DNA from: Metabacillus niabensis
GTDB taxonomy: Bacteria; Bacillota; Bacilli; Bacillales; Bacillaceae
Length of the DNA: 36,248 nucleotides
Assembly: GCF_902829255.1 (NCBI RefSeq)
Contig: NZ_CADEPK010000360.1
Location: forward strand, 1 to 36,248
Reading direction: 5' to 3'
This document shows, in pieces, positions 1 through 7,070 of this stretch (position 1 is the stretch's first letter; each line of letters starts with the position of its first letter). The translations under genes were made by a program, and so were the position numbers. The notes under the pieces are model-generated. The model did no database searches. It was not told where the DNA came from and saw only the letters and a program-made list of their open reading frames with translations.

Positions 1-334
1 ATTCAAGTCCTTTCCCCCTATGTAAATTAAATGCTTCTCTTTATCTCTATACTAATTTTTTGACTTTCCCCTTATCCTTTTCAAGAAAAAATGATTCAAC
101 AGAAGTTCCCTTACATGTATAATTTTCCCTATTTCGCAAGTTAACATGAATACTTTATCCTATCTTCCTCACAATTACAATATAATTCCAATTACAAAAT
201 TATTTTTTATTACAATAAAAAAATTTGATGGGTTTTTTTGCTTGATAGGGATTCATTGGTAAAGGTTGCCCAACTATATGACGTAACAATTTGGGAAATG
301 TTACAAAACTTGTAGAATTTTTGTGGTAGTATTT
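1..334. other. Gene-free AT-rich stretch
   Basis: No coding region, RNA gene or clear promoter could be supported here. The sequence is strongly AT-rich. A 65-codon open frame on the minus strand (200-397) has no convincing ribosome site and runs through the palindromic doublet at 335-378, so it was not accepted. Confidence 0.6.
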
Positions 335-378
335 GGGGACAGTCCCCCGCCGCGTTAAAGCGATGGGGGACTGTCCCC
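335..378. repeat. REPIN-like doublet, class 1
   Basis: Two copies of the island palindrome in inverted orientation: GGGGACAGTCCCCC at 335-348 and GGGGGACTGTCCCC at 365-378, separated by 16 bases that end in TTAAAGCGAT. The flanking TT and AA extend the outer pairing, so a single strand could fold into one long hairpin of about 16 bp. The same 14-16-14 layout with the same spacer end recurs at 1871-1914. The doublet ends 20 bases before the -35 box of the antisense RNA promoter. Confidence 0.9.
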
Positions 379-398
379 AATTATTCGCTTTTATCAAA

Positions 399-427
399 TT
401 GATATATGGGGAGTTATTGATTATAAT
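399..427 (+). promoter_or_regulatory. Sigma-A promoter for antisense antitoxin RNA
   Basis: TTGATA at 399-404, a 17-base spacer and a perfect TATAAT at 422-427. The expected transcription start is about 434. There is no open reading frame downstream on this strand, but a strong intrinsic terminator follows at 508-566, so the product is predicted to be a short untranslated RNA running convergently into the 3' end of the toxin gene. Confidence 0.75.
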
Positions 428-438
428 TTATTTATATA

Positions 439-467
439 TAAAAAAATCAGGTGTTAGGGCACCTGAT
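439..467 (-). terminator. Terminator of toxin mRNA
   Basis: On the minus strand ATCAGGTG pairs with CACCTGAT around a 6-base loop (stem 446-453/460-467), followed by a run of six further T residues. It lies 83 bases past the toxin stop codon and would end the toxin mRNA near 440. Confidence 0.8.
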
Positions 468-507
468 TAAGACAACTACTTAGCTGTTTCATATTGCGGC
501 TAACCCG

Positions 508-566
508 AAAAAGAAGTAACTTCCATTGCCATGGGTGCGGTTGGGGAGTTTACTTCTTTTTATTTT
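508..566 (+). terminator. Terminator of antisense RNA
   Basis: AAAAAGAAGTAA at 508-519 pairs with TTACTTCTTTTT at 550-561. The stem continues inward (CTTCC 520-524 with GGGAG 544-548) past one bulged base, giving about 17 bp. A T-rich tail follows (to 566). The distal arm includes the toxin stop codon region. Confidence 0.7.
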
Positions 567-660
567 GATTCAACATGATCACAATTGTCAGTGCACCAAT
601 CAAAACTAAGTTTGAATTAAATACAATAGAGATTGCTTCGTATGTTGTTATATTATCCAC
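550..660 (-). CDS. BsrG/TxpA-type small membrane toxin (holin-like toxin family)
   Basis: A 36-aa protein, too short for ordinary gene calling. It starts at GTG 660 with a GGGAGG ribosome site seven bases upstream. The protein begins VDNITTYEAIS, continues with one hydrophobic membrane segment of about 18 residues, and ends in a lysine-rich tail (NQNKKK). The T-x-Y-E-[AS] start, single transmembrane helix and basic C-terminus are the hallmarks of the BsrG/TxpA family of type I toxins, which disturb the membrane. Nearby are an extended -10 upstream, a terminator downstream and a convergent antisense RNA. The family call is by motif recognition; toxicity is inferred. Confidence 0.78.
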   Translation of the reverse strand: MDNITTYEAISIVFNSNLVLIGALTIVIMLNQNKKK

Positions 661-718
661 CTCCCGTCCTCCCAGGAAGTGATTAACCGCATTATTCGCC
701 TATGTAGTTGTTTCCATC

Positions 719-747
719 ATTTTAGCATTTTTACCAATGTAAAACTA
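719..747 (-). promoter_or_regulatory. Extended -10 promoter for toxin gene
   Basis: On the minus strand TGCTAAAAT (719-727) is an extended -10 with the TG motif; the -35 region (about 742-747, TAGTTT) is poor. The start would fall near 712, giving a toxin mRNA of about 270 nt, close to the roughly 300 nt of B. subtilis bsrG. Confidence 0.5.
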
Positions 748-892
748 GAGGAAATACGAATATATGTTCTGTTTTGGTTCAAGAGTACTATGAAACGAGA
801 CAGCGTCAAGGTCGGTTTAGGACATGGGATTAGAAGGTGTTTTTTATATGACTGAAGACTTTATTAGCAGCTAGGAAGCTTGGTCTAAACAT

Positions 893-942
893 AAAAAAGG
901 TGTCTTTTGTGGGGGACTGTCCCCAGCATGAGACACCTTTTT
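893..942 (-). terminator. ROK kinase terminator with a palindromic repeat in its loop
   Basis: AAAAAGGTGTCT (894-905) pairs perfectly with AGACACCTTTTT (931-942), a 12-bp stem ending in T runs on both strands. The stem starts 11 bases past the ROK kinase stop codon. The 25-base loop carries one complete island palindrome (911-924), so the structure is a hairpin within a hairpin. Confidence 0.85.
911..924. repeat. Island palindrome, single copy
   Basis: GGGGGACTGTCCCC, T-centred, inside the loop of the terminator at 893-942. Confidence 0.9.
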
Positions 943-952
943 CGTTGCGTGT

Positions 953-1846
953 TTATTTTGGTAAGAGTCCTGCTCCAATTAAACCTGCTTTTTGATCGAG
1001 TAATGCTGGTTTAATTATGAGGGAATCTCTTAGACTTGGGTAAAGGTAATTTCTTGTTTTTTCTATTAAAGGCTGAAGAATTAAGTCTTTTGATTTCATG
1101 ACACCGCCACCGATGACAATTACTTCAGGGTTGACTGTATGGACGATGTTTGCAAGTCCGATAGCAAGATAGTTGATCGCTTCATCTAGAATGTCCTGCG
1201 CCGCTTTGTCACCTTGTGAAGCTAGCTCGAATACTCCTTGGGCACCGTTTGTAATCCCGAGGCGTTCTTTGCCAATTCGTCCAATTGCTGTTCCACTTGC
1301 AAGTCCTTCAAGCGCACCTTTATTTAAGCCAGGTCCTTGGTAGGCATCTGGGCTTGGATTAACGATCATGTTGCCAATCTCCCCACAGTTTCCTTGGGCA
1401 CCTGAAATAAGCTCACCATTGTTGACATATCCGCCACCGACGCCTGTGCTAACGGTTACATAGAAAACACTCTTTGCCCCTTTGCCTGCACCAAGTGTCG
1501 CTTCGGCAAGTGCTGCTGCATTTGCATCATTTTCTAGCTTAACTGGGATTCCAGTCTTTTCTTCTAGCATTTTCACTAATGGCACATCCACCCAGCCTGT
1601 GAGGTTTGGCGGCTCAATGATCACACCCTCATACGGATCTAATGGGCCTGGTGAGCCAATGCCTACTGCTTTAATCTCATACTGCTGCTTTAATCGATTA
1701 ATAACCTCCTGCATATTGTTCACTGCAAATTCCGGCCCCTTTTCCGCTTCTGTCGCGCGGCTATACTCCTCTACTATCTCTCCCTGTTCATTAAAAAGAC
1801 CGATGCGCAGGTTTGTCCCACCTAAATCAATGCCAATTGTGTACAT
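953..1846 (-). CDS. ROK-family sugar kinase
   Basis: A 297-aa cytoplasmic kinase of the ROK family, expected to phosphorylate a hexose or related sugar with ATP. The N-terminal phosphate-binding motif DLGGTN is at residues 7-12, ENDANAAALAEA holds the catalytic aspartate near residue 105, and a glycine-rich GVGGG segment follows. The usual GEIGH and CxCGxxGC zinc-binding signature is absent: the protein reads GEIGNMIVNP and has no cysteine cluster, so it belongs to a zinc-free branch. The ATG at 1846 has an AAGGAGG site eight bases upstream. It lies downstream of the sugar ABC transporter on the same strand but is separated by a terminator and about 350 bases, so it may have its own promoter. 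Substrate unknown. Confidence 0.85.
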   Translation of the reverse strand: MYTIGIDLGGTNLRIGLFNEQGEIVEEYSRATEAEKGPEFAVNNMQEVINRLKQQYEIKAVGIGSPGPLDPYEGVIIEPPNLTGWVDVPLVKMLEEKTGIPVKLENDANAAALAEATLGAGKGAKSVFYVTVSTGVGGGYVNNGELISGAQGNCGEIGNMIVNPSPDAYQGPGLNKGALEGLASGTAIGRIGKERLGITNGAQGVFELASQGDKAAQDILDEAINYLAIGLANIVHTVNPEVIVIGGGVMKSKDLILQPLIEKTRNYLYPSLRDSLIIKPALLDQKAGLIGAGLLPK

Positions 1847-1870
1847 AATGCTTCCTCCTTGTATTTGGGC

Positions 1871-1914
1871 GGGGACAGTCCCCCAATGCTTTAAAGCGAT
1901 GGGGGACTGTCCCC
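1871..1914. repeat. REPIN-like doublet, class 1
   Basis: GGGGACAGTCCCCC (1871-1884) and GGGGGACTGTCCCC (1901-1914) in inverted orientation with a 16-base spacer ending TTAAAGCGAT, identical in plan to 335-378. It begins 25 bases upstream of the kinase start codon, so it lies in the 5' region of that gene. Confidence 0.9.
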
Positions 1915-2160
1915 AGTCTTACTGTTAGTTTAACGGAATTTAAAGTATGTGTGAAGAATTTCATTTAATATTTTTACTTAATCGATAAGGTCTGTTTTTA
2001 GGTAATTTTCATCAAGGATAACTAGAGAGGCTTTTTCAATGTGAAGGATAATCAAATTATTACTTTGGAGAATTCAAAAGAGACGAACAAAAACATGAAT
2101 GCACTACTCTAAAAATCTAGCTAATAAATACAGGTTCTACCCTCTATTAGCTTAAAACCA
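1915..2160. other. Gene-free interval between kinase and transporter
   Basis: No gene seen. It holds an 8-bp inverted repeat AGCTAATA (2119-2126) / TATTAGCT (2145-2152) of unknown role. A promoter for the kinase would be expected here, but no convincing -35/-10 pair was found. Confidence 0.5.
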
Positions 2161-2195
2161 AATGAAAGACCCCCACCCATTTGTGAGTGAGGATC
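2161..2195 (-). terminator. Terminator of sugar ABC transporter operon
   Basis: On the minus strand GATCCTCACTC (2195-2185) pairs, with several G-U pairs, with GGGTGGGGGTC (2178-2168) around a six-base loop. A T-rich tail follows. It lies just past the second permease gene. Confidence 0.65.
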
Positions 2196-2202
2196 CCTCT
2201 CC

Positions 2203-3024
2203 TTACCCTTTTACCGAACCTGCTAACAATCCTCTTACAAAGTATTTCCCAAGTAATATATAGACTAGTAGAGTTGGTAATGCCGCTAATAGAGCACCTG
2301 CCATTTGGACGTTCCAATGGACGATCTGACTGCCTGATAGATTTTGTAGTGCGACCATGATTGGCTGCTGGTCAGATGTGGTAATCGTGACGGCGAAAAG
2401 AAACTCATTCCATATGTTTGTAAATTGCCAGATTGCCACAACAACGAAGCTAGTAATCGATAATGGAATCATGATGTGACGGAAAATCCCGAGAAATCCT
2501 GCGCCATCAATTTGTGCGGATTCAATCATTTCATCCGGAATATTCGCATAGAAATTTCGAAACATTAACGTTGTAATCGGTAAGCCGTAGACGACGTGGA
2601 CAAATACGAGTCCTGGAATCGTGTTATATAGACCGATTTCCCGCAAAAATTGAATTAACGGAATTAAGATGCTTTGATATGGGATAAACATCCCGAATAG
2701 GATAATCGTAAATAGCGTATTTGCACCTTTAAATTTCCATTTTGATAAGACATAGCCGTTCATCGCTCCTAGCAAGGCAGATAAAATCGTTGCTGGAATG
2801 ACTAAATAAAATGAATTTAAAAGATTTGGCGCTAATTTTGAAAAAGCCTCAGAATAGCCGCTTAAGTCAATCGCTGTTGGCAGCTGCCACATTGTTGCAA
2901 GTGTCACTTCATCATACGGCTTTAAGCTTGTCACAACCATGACATAGACTGGCATGAGGAAGAAAAGACTCATTGCGATTAATAAAAGGTAAATCATTGG
3001 TCTGCTTAGTCGCTTTAGAACCAT
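2203..3024 (-). CDS. Sugar ABC transporter permease (MalG-like)
   Basis: A 273-aa inner-membrane permease of the carbohydrate uptake family CUT1, with about six membrane segments. The cytoplasmic EAA loop that contacts the ATPase is visible at residues 168-190 ([13 protein letters not shown]). The ATG at 3024 has a GGAGG site six bases upstream. The gene begins one base after the stop codon of the partner permease, so the two are translationally linked. No ATPase gene is present; CUT1 systems of bacilli often share a housekeeping ATPase (MsmX/MsmK type), which is the likely arrangement here. The exact sugar cannot be told from sequence. Confidence 0.9.
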   Translation of the reverse strand: MVLKRLSRPMIYLLLIAMSLFFLMPVYVMVVTSLKPYDEVTLATMWQLPTAIDLSGYSEAFSKLAPNLLNSFYLVIPATILSALLGAMNGYVLSKWKFKGANTLFTIILFGMFIPYQSILIPLIQFLREIGLYNTIPGLVFVHVVYGLPITTLMFRNFYANIPDEMIESAQIDGAGFLGIFRHIMIPLSITSFVVVAIWQFTNIWNEFLFAVTITTSDQQPIMVALQNLSGSQIVHWNVQMAGALLAALPTLLVYILLGKYFVRGLLAGSVKG

Positions 3025-3025
3025 A

Positions 3026-3994
3026 TTATGCCTCCGCCTTTCTACTATTGATTAAGTAAGGGACGATGAAGATTGCAACAGATACAAGCATAATAATCGC
3101 AATCGCTGCTCCATTTGCATAATAGTTGCCACGGAAGGTTGTTTCAAACATGTACACCCCAGGGACATCGGTAACGAAATTTGCCCCAGGCCCTGTCATC
3201 GCATAAATAAGGTCAAAGATTTTTAACGAAATATGAGCCATAATAATGATGACACTCACTGTAATTGGACGTAATAACGGTAAAATAATTTTTCGATAAA
3301 TCATGATTTCTGAAGCTCCGTCCATCCGTGCCGCTTCCCGTACTTCATCAGGAATTCCCCGCAGCCCTGCTAAATACATCGCAAGGGAGAAGCCTGTCAT
3401 TTGCCAAACGGCTGCAATGACAACAGCAATAAGCGCAGCCGGTATGCCAAATTCTATTTTTCCCCAGCTAAAGCCTGCTAAAACATTCGTATCTGTATAC
3501 CATTTTGCGTTAAGGCCAAGTTTGTTCAAAAATAGATTGACCCCTGTTGAAGGGTTTAAAAGCCATTGCCAAACAACTCCTGTCACGACGAATGATAACG
3601 CCATTGGGAAAAGAAATAAGTTCCGGAAAAATGGCTCCCCTTTAATTTTTTGATCAAGCAAAATCGCAAGCAGCAACCCACTGATAATGACAAACCCGAT
3701 AAATAATATCGTAAAAAAGAGCGTATTCCGTAAATCCGCCTGGAAACGGAAGTCTTGAAATAAGTATATATAGTTTTTCAAACCTGCAAATGAGAAATCA
3801 GGCACGAGTGAATTCCAATTGCTGAATGACACATAGCCGGTCCATCCGATAAACCCATATACAAAGATTAAAATGAGTAGAAATGATGGCAAAATAAAGC
3901 CGATGGCCATCAGATGGTCTCTCGAGATTTTTTTCCTTTTCCGTACGGCGGCAACTGGCTTTTGTTGTAGATCTGTTGGTTTCGCTGTTTCCAT
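3026..3994 (-). CDS. Sugar ABC transporter permease (MalF/UgpA-like)
   Basis: A 322-aa CUT1 permease with a basic N-terminal tail ([12 protein letters not shown], residues 18-29) followed by about six membrane segments. The EAA loop is at residues 220-243 ([11 protein letters not shown]). The ATG at 3994 has a strong GGAGG site. It forms the heterodimeric channel with the product of 2203-3024 and follows the sugar-binding lipoprotein gene after an 86-base interval that holds two GC-rich stem-loops. It was probably co-transcribed from the cre-bearing promoter near 5415. Confidence 0.9.
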   Translation of the reverse strand: METAKPTDLQQKPVAAVRKRKKISRDHLMAIGFILPSFLLILIFVYGFIGWTGYVSFSNWNSLVPDFSFAGLKNYIYLFQDFRFQADLRNTLFFTILFIGFVIISGLLLAILLDQKIKGEPFFRNLFLFPMALSFVVTGVVWQWLLNPSTGVNLFLNKLGLNAKWYTDTNVLAGFSWGKIEFGIPAALIAVVIAAVWQMTGFSLAMYLAGLRGIPDEVREAARMDGASEIMIYRKIILPLLRPITVSVIIIMAHISLKIFDLIYAMTGPGANFVTDVPGVYMFETTFRGNYYANGAAIAIIMLVSVAIFIVPYLINSRKAEA

Positions 3995-4032
3995 CTCGTT
4001 CTCCTCCTTTTAAGGGTAAGACCCCTCATGTA

Positions 4033-4076
4033 AGGGGACCTACCCCTAAGAGGGGGAAGGGAAATCCCGTCCCCTC
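4033..4076 (-). promoter_or_regulatory. Intercistronic stem-loops after binding-protein gene
   Basis: On the minus strand GAGGGG pairs with CCCCTC with an inner GGGA/TCCC stem (4050-4076), followed by AGGGG/CCCCT around a five-base loop (4033-4047). Neither has a T run, so they are not typical terminators. Structures in this place in binding-protein operons (for example malE-malF) protect the upstream message from decay and favour binding protein over permease. That role here is inferred. Confidence 0.55.
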
Positions 4077-4080
4077 GTGT

Positions 4081-5370
4081 TTATTTAAGTTCTGCCGCAG
4101 CTGCTACTAATGAATCTGTAAATTGCTTCACATCTTTTTGCGTTACAAAGATGTTGACGCTTTGGTTTACCTTCGTTAGGAAGCCTTCTGATGCTGCCGA
4201 TCCGTGCGCTAAGCTTGGTGCTAACTTTCCTGATTTAAAGTCTTGCATCGTGTCTTTTCCATATTGGTCATATTTCATAATGTCTGCATCAACACGTGCT
4301 GGAATCGAGCCTTTTAATGGATTAAATGCATCCTGACCTTCTACAGATGCTAAAACGCTTAAGAATTTTTTCACACCTTCTGGATTTTCAACACCTTTTG
4401 GTAGCCCAAATGTATCTGTAATTACTTGGAACATGCCGTCCGTACCAGGTGTTGGCACATAGCCGAAGTCTTCATTCACCTTTAGCTGCAAATCATTGAC
4501 AAGATACCCTTTTGCCCAGTCACCCATTACATTCATTGCCGCTTCACCGTTTGCGACTAATTGTGAAGCATCCTGCCAATTGCGTGATGCATGGTCTTCG
4601 TTCATATAGCTAAGCATTTTCTTGAAAATTTCTGCCGCTTCGACTACTTTTGGATCATCGAACGATAATTCACCTGTCCAAAGCTTTTTATATTCATCTG
4701 TACCCAATACCCCTAAAAGGACAGTTTCATAAAGATGTGTTGCAGCCCATGGCTCTTTATCACCGAGTGCAAGTGGAGTAATGCCCTTTGCTTTTAATGC
4801 ATCTGCTACTGTAAAAAACTCATCAAATGTTGTTGGTGCTTTTAAGCCGTTTTCGTCGAATATTTTTTTGTTGTACCATAGGACGTTAGCCCGGTGGATA
4901 TTGACTGGTACTGAGTAAATTTCGCCATCCTTGCTAACCATTTCAATTAAGTCCTCTGGAAATTTATCCATTAGCTTTTCTTCTTCGTAAAAGTCATTTA
5001 ACGATTCCATTTTCCCTGCTGCTACCCAGCCTTCATTAAGCTCGGCTCCACCATGAACCTGGAATGTTGCCGGCGGATCATCTCCTTGCATCCGACTCGC
5101 TAGTACGGCTTTTGCATTTGTTCCCGCTCCACCAGCGACAGCGGCATTTTCAATCGGAACATCTGGGTGTTTTTCCTCGAATAACGCTAATAGTGCTTTT
5201 AAGCCGTCTTCCTCACCAGCACCTGTCCACCAGCTGAATATGTCTAATGTTGCTTGTTTATCGTTACTGGAGCTGCTTTCTTTTTTCTCACCTGAGCTCG
5301 AATCTGAGCCACAGGCTGATACGATTAATGAAAAAACAAAAAATAGTGCTAAAATCAAACTCTTTTTCAT
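4081..5370 (-). CDS. Extracellular sugar-binding lipoprotein of ABC transporter
   Basis: A 429-aa solute-binding protein of the CUT1 group (SBP family 1). It has a lipoprotein signal peptide: a hydrophobic stretch ends in the lipobox VSAC with the lipidated cysteine at residue 20, then a serine-rich linker. The mature part begins LDIFSWWTGAGEE, typical of oligosaccharide or monosaccharide binding proteins. It captures sugar outside the membrane and passes it to the two permeases encoded next in the operon. The ATG at 5370 has a GGGGGA site. The upstream promoter region has a perfect cre match, which suggests carbon catabolite repression, and the adjacent three-component system is the likely specific activator. 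Confidence 0.92.
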   Translation of the reverse strand: MKKSLILALFFVFSLIVSACGSDSSSGEKKESSSSNDKQATLDIFSWWTGAGEEDGLKALLALFEEKHPDVPIENAAVAGGAGTNAKAVLASRMQGDDPPATFQVHGGAELNEGWVAAGKMESLNDFYEEEKLMDKFPEDLIEMVSKDGEIYSVPVNIHRANVLWYNKKIFDENGLKAPTTFDEFFTVADALKAKGITPLALGDKEPWAATHLYETVLLGVLGTDEYKKLWTGELSFDDPKVVEAAEIFKKMLSYMNEDHASRNWQDASQLVANGEAAMNVMGDWAKGYLVNDLQLKVNEDFGYVPTPGTDGMFQVITDTFGLPKGVENPEGVKKFLSVLASVEGQDAFNPLKGSIPARVDADIMKYDQYGKDTMQDFKSGKLAPSLAHGSAASEGFLTKVNQSVNIFVTQKDVKQFTDSLVAAAAELK

Positions 5371-5393
5371 CTTACATCCCCCTTTTGTTTCAT

Positions 5394-5419
5394 TGAAATC
5401 GTTTACAACTTTGATTATA
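5394..5419 (-). promoter_or_regulatory. Promoter -10 and cre site of sugar transporter operon
   Basis: On the minus strand TATAAT lies at 5414-5419 and TTGTAAACGATTTCA at 5394-5408 fits the CcpA-binding consensus WTGNAANCGNWNNCA at every position. The cre overlaps the predicted transcription start, a repressing position. No good -35 is present at 17 bases, in keeping with a promoter that needs an activator. Confidence 0.7.
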
Positions 5420-5477
5420 TAGGGTTATGAAAGAATTCTTACCAAGTGATTTCAGCACTATTTTATTAATTTCTGTA

Positions 5478-6947
5478 TTATTTTGTGGTCGTCATATCTA
5501 ACGTGCGATATTGCTTTGGTGAGACATTTGTCCATTTTTTAAATACCCTGCTAAAATAATTCGGGTCTTTATAGCCTATTTCATAGGAAATTTCCTTTAG
5601 GCTTAGCTTCGTGTTGAGGAGCAGCTCCTTCGCCTTTTCAATTCGGTATTCTGTTACGTAGTCTATAAAGGTCTTTTTTGTATGCTCCTTAAACATTTTT
5701 GTGAAGTAGGTTGGTGTTAATCCGACGTATTCTGCAACATCCTCTAGACTAAATGACTCTTTGTAATGAATTTGGATGTATTTTTTCGCCATTATGACCG
5801 CATTGTGCTCTTCCTTTTGCAGGATGACCTTTTCACAAAATTGCTTGATAATGTTTAGAAAGTCTTCCTTTGTTGTTGGGTCTGAAAGCTTATGGTCATC
5901 AATGTATAGTCCATGCTGTTCTAGCTGCTGCTTAAGACGGATGCCCCCTTCTTTAAGCAATTGGTCGAGGTTTTTCTCCTCTGCCTTCTTTTTTAAGTGC
6001 TCATAATAGAGTTCAAAGTAATCATTTGCTTGTTCGAGCCTGCCTGCCCGAATTTCATTTATGAGTGATTTTTCTAGCTTTGCCTTCGTTTCATCTTCAT
6101 TTGCTTCCTTCGTTATCGGGTAGCCGTACGATACATTTGCGTTCATTGCTAATTGTGTTGAGGCTAGCAATGCTTGCTGGTAGGATACCGATAGCTTGCT
6201 TAGCTCTGCGTATGGATTGCCAATCCCGATTGTCGTTTTTGGAAGGTGTCCGCTCATTGTGCGCGCGAATTTGAGCGCATCTGCCTTGACGTGATGGGCG
6301 GACTTTTTGTCTGTGATGAAAAGAACGACAAGCTTGTCACCAACCTCCTTTTGTATGTAAGGATATGGCGCTTTATTTGGTAAAGGATTTTCCACTTGAC
6401 CAAACGGCGTATAAACTTGGAAAAACGCTAAATTTGCTTGTGGAAATTGCTTTTTATATAAGTATGTTGTTTCCATTGTTATTTCGTTTTGAATAATTGA
6501 TGTGATAATTTGTTGATTTGCTAGCTTCACCGTCTCCATTTGCTGCTTTGTCGTCAGCTCAGCAAGCCGCTTTTCTTCGTTGAGCTCTTTTTCTATGCGC
6601 ATAAGCGCTTCAAGCGTTTCCTGCTTGTTGCTCGGTTTAAGGATATACTCCTTTACCCCATGCTTCATCGCCTCCTTCGCATATTCAAATGAATCATACG
6701 CAGAGAGGATAATAAACTTTGTCCGCGGCAGGTCAAGAAGGATTCGTCTTATCGCCTCAAGCCCGTCAATTCCAGGCATGCGAATATCCATGATGATCAC
6801 ATCAGGCGTATGGCGCTTCGCCTCCTCAATCGCCTTCCGTCCATTCGCCGCTTCCCCAACAACCTTAATCCGCGAAAAACTCTCCTCAATAAACCGCCGC
6901 ATCGCCTTCCTCTCGATCATTTCATCATCAACAATTAACACATTCAT
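5478..6947 (-). CDS. YesN-type response regulator (REC + AraC DNA-binding)
   Basis: A 489-aa cytoplasmic regulator. The receiver domain occupies about residues 1-120, with the acidic pair DD at 7-8, phosphoacceptor D54 (IIMDIRMPG) and the conserved lysine in ILKPSNK. A variable middle segment follows, and the C-terminal 100 residues form an AraC-type double helix-turn-helix (VAEYVGLTPTYFTKMFKEH, then ISYEIGYKDPNYFSRVFKKW). The open frame continues upstream to 7019, but the ATG at 6947 has an AAAGGAGGT site ten bases away and begins the canonical MNVLIVDDE, so it is the start. It is paired with the kinase at 7071-8534 and probably activates the sugar transporter promoter near 5415. Confidence 0.9.
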   Translation of the reverse strand: MNVLIVDDEMIERKAMRRFIEESFSRIKVVGEAANGRKAIEEAKRHTPDVIIMDIRMPGIDGLEAIRRILLDLPRTKFIILSAYDSFEYAKEAMKHGVKEYILKPSNKQETLEALMRIEKELNEEKRLAELTTKQQMETVKLANQQIITSIIQNEITMETTYLYKKQFPQANLAFFQVYTPFGQVENPLPNKAPYPYIQKEVGDKLVVLFITDKKSAHHVKADALKFARTMSGHLPKTTIGIGNPYAELSKLSVSYQQALLASTQLAMNANVSYGYPITKEANEDETKAKLEKSLINEIRAGRLEQANDYFELYYEHLKKKAEEKNLDQLLKEGGIRLKQQLEQHGLYIDDHKLSDPTTKEDFLNIIKQFCEKVILQKEEHNAVIMAKKYIQIHYKESFSLEDVAEYVGLTPTYFTKMFKEHTKKTFIDYVTEYRIEKAKELLLNTKLSLKEISYEIGYKDPNYFSRVFKKWTNVSPKQYRTLDMTTTK

Positions 6948-6973
6948 AGCTAGCGAACCTCCTTTGATGTTTT

Positions 6974-6987
6974 GGGGACTGTCCCCC
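6974..6987. repeat. Island palindrome, single copy
   Basis: GGGGACTGTCCCCC in the leader of the response regulator, nine bases upstream of its AAAGGAGGT ribosome site. Confidence 0.9.
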
Positions 6988-7041
6988 ATTCCATCATCCC
7001 TTTGACCTACAACGCTCATGTGGCAAGGGGTGAGCGTTTGT

Positions 7042-7054
7042 GGGGACTGTCCCC
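7042..7054. repeat. Island palindrome, single copy
   Basis: GGGGACTGTCCCC in the short gap between kinase stop codon and response regulator start, 16 bases past the kinase stop. Confidence 0.9.
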
Positions 7055-7070
7055 AAATGGTGATGTTGGT

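Larger units (their letters stand above)
434..566 (+). ncRNA. Candidate antisense RNA antitoxin (type I)
   Basis: Predicted RNA of about 130 nt from the promoter at 399-427 to the terminator ending near 566. It is fully complementary to about the last 125 nt of the predicted toxin mRNA, including the last few toxin codons and the whole 3' untranslated region. In B. subtilis, bsrG/SR4 and txpA/RatA use the same plan: convergent genes overlapping at their 3' ends, with the antisense RNA promoting decay of the toxin mRNA. The ends are inferred from promoter and terminator positions only. Confidence 0.65.

Noticed and set aside
200-397. 65-codon open frame on the minus strand
   Set aside because: It has no ribosome site, reads through the palindromic doublet and gives a protein without family features.
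6948-7019. N-terminal extension of the response regulator
   Set aside because: A strong AAAGGAGGT site ten bases from ATG 6947 and the canonical MNVLIVDDE start show that the upstream in-frame stretch, which contains a repeat, is not translated.
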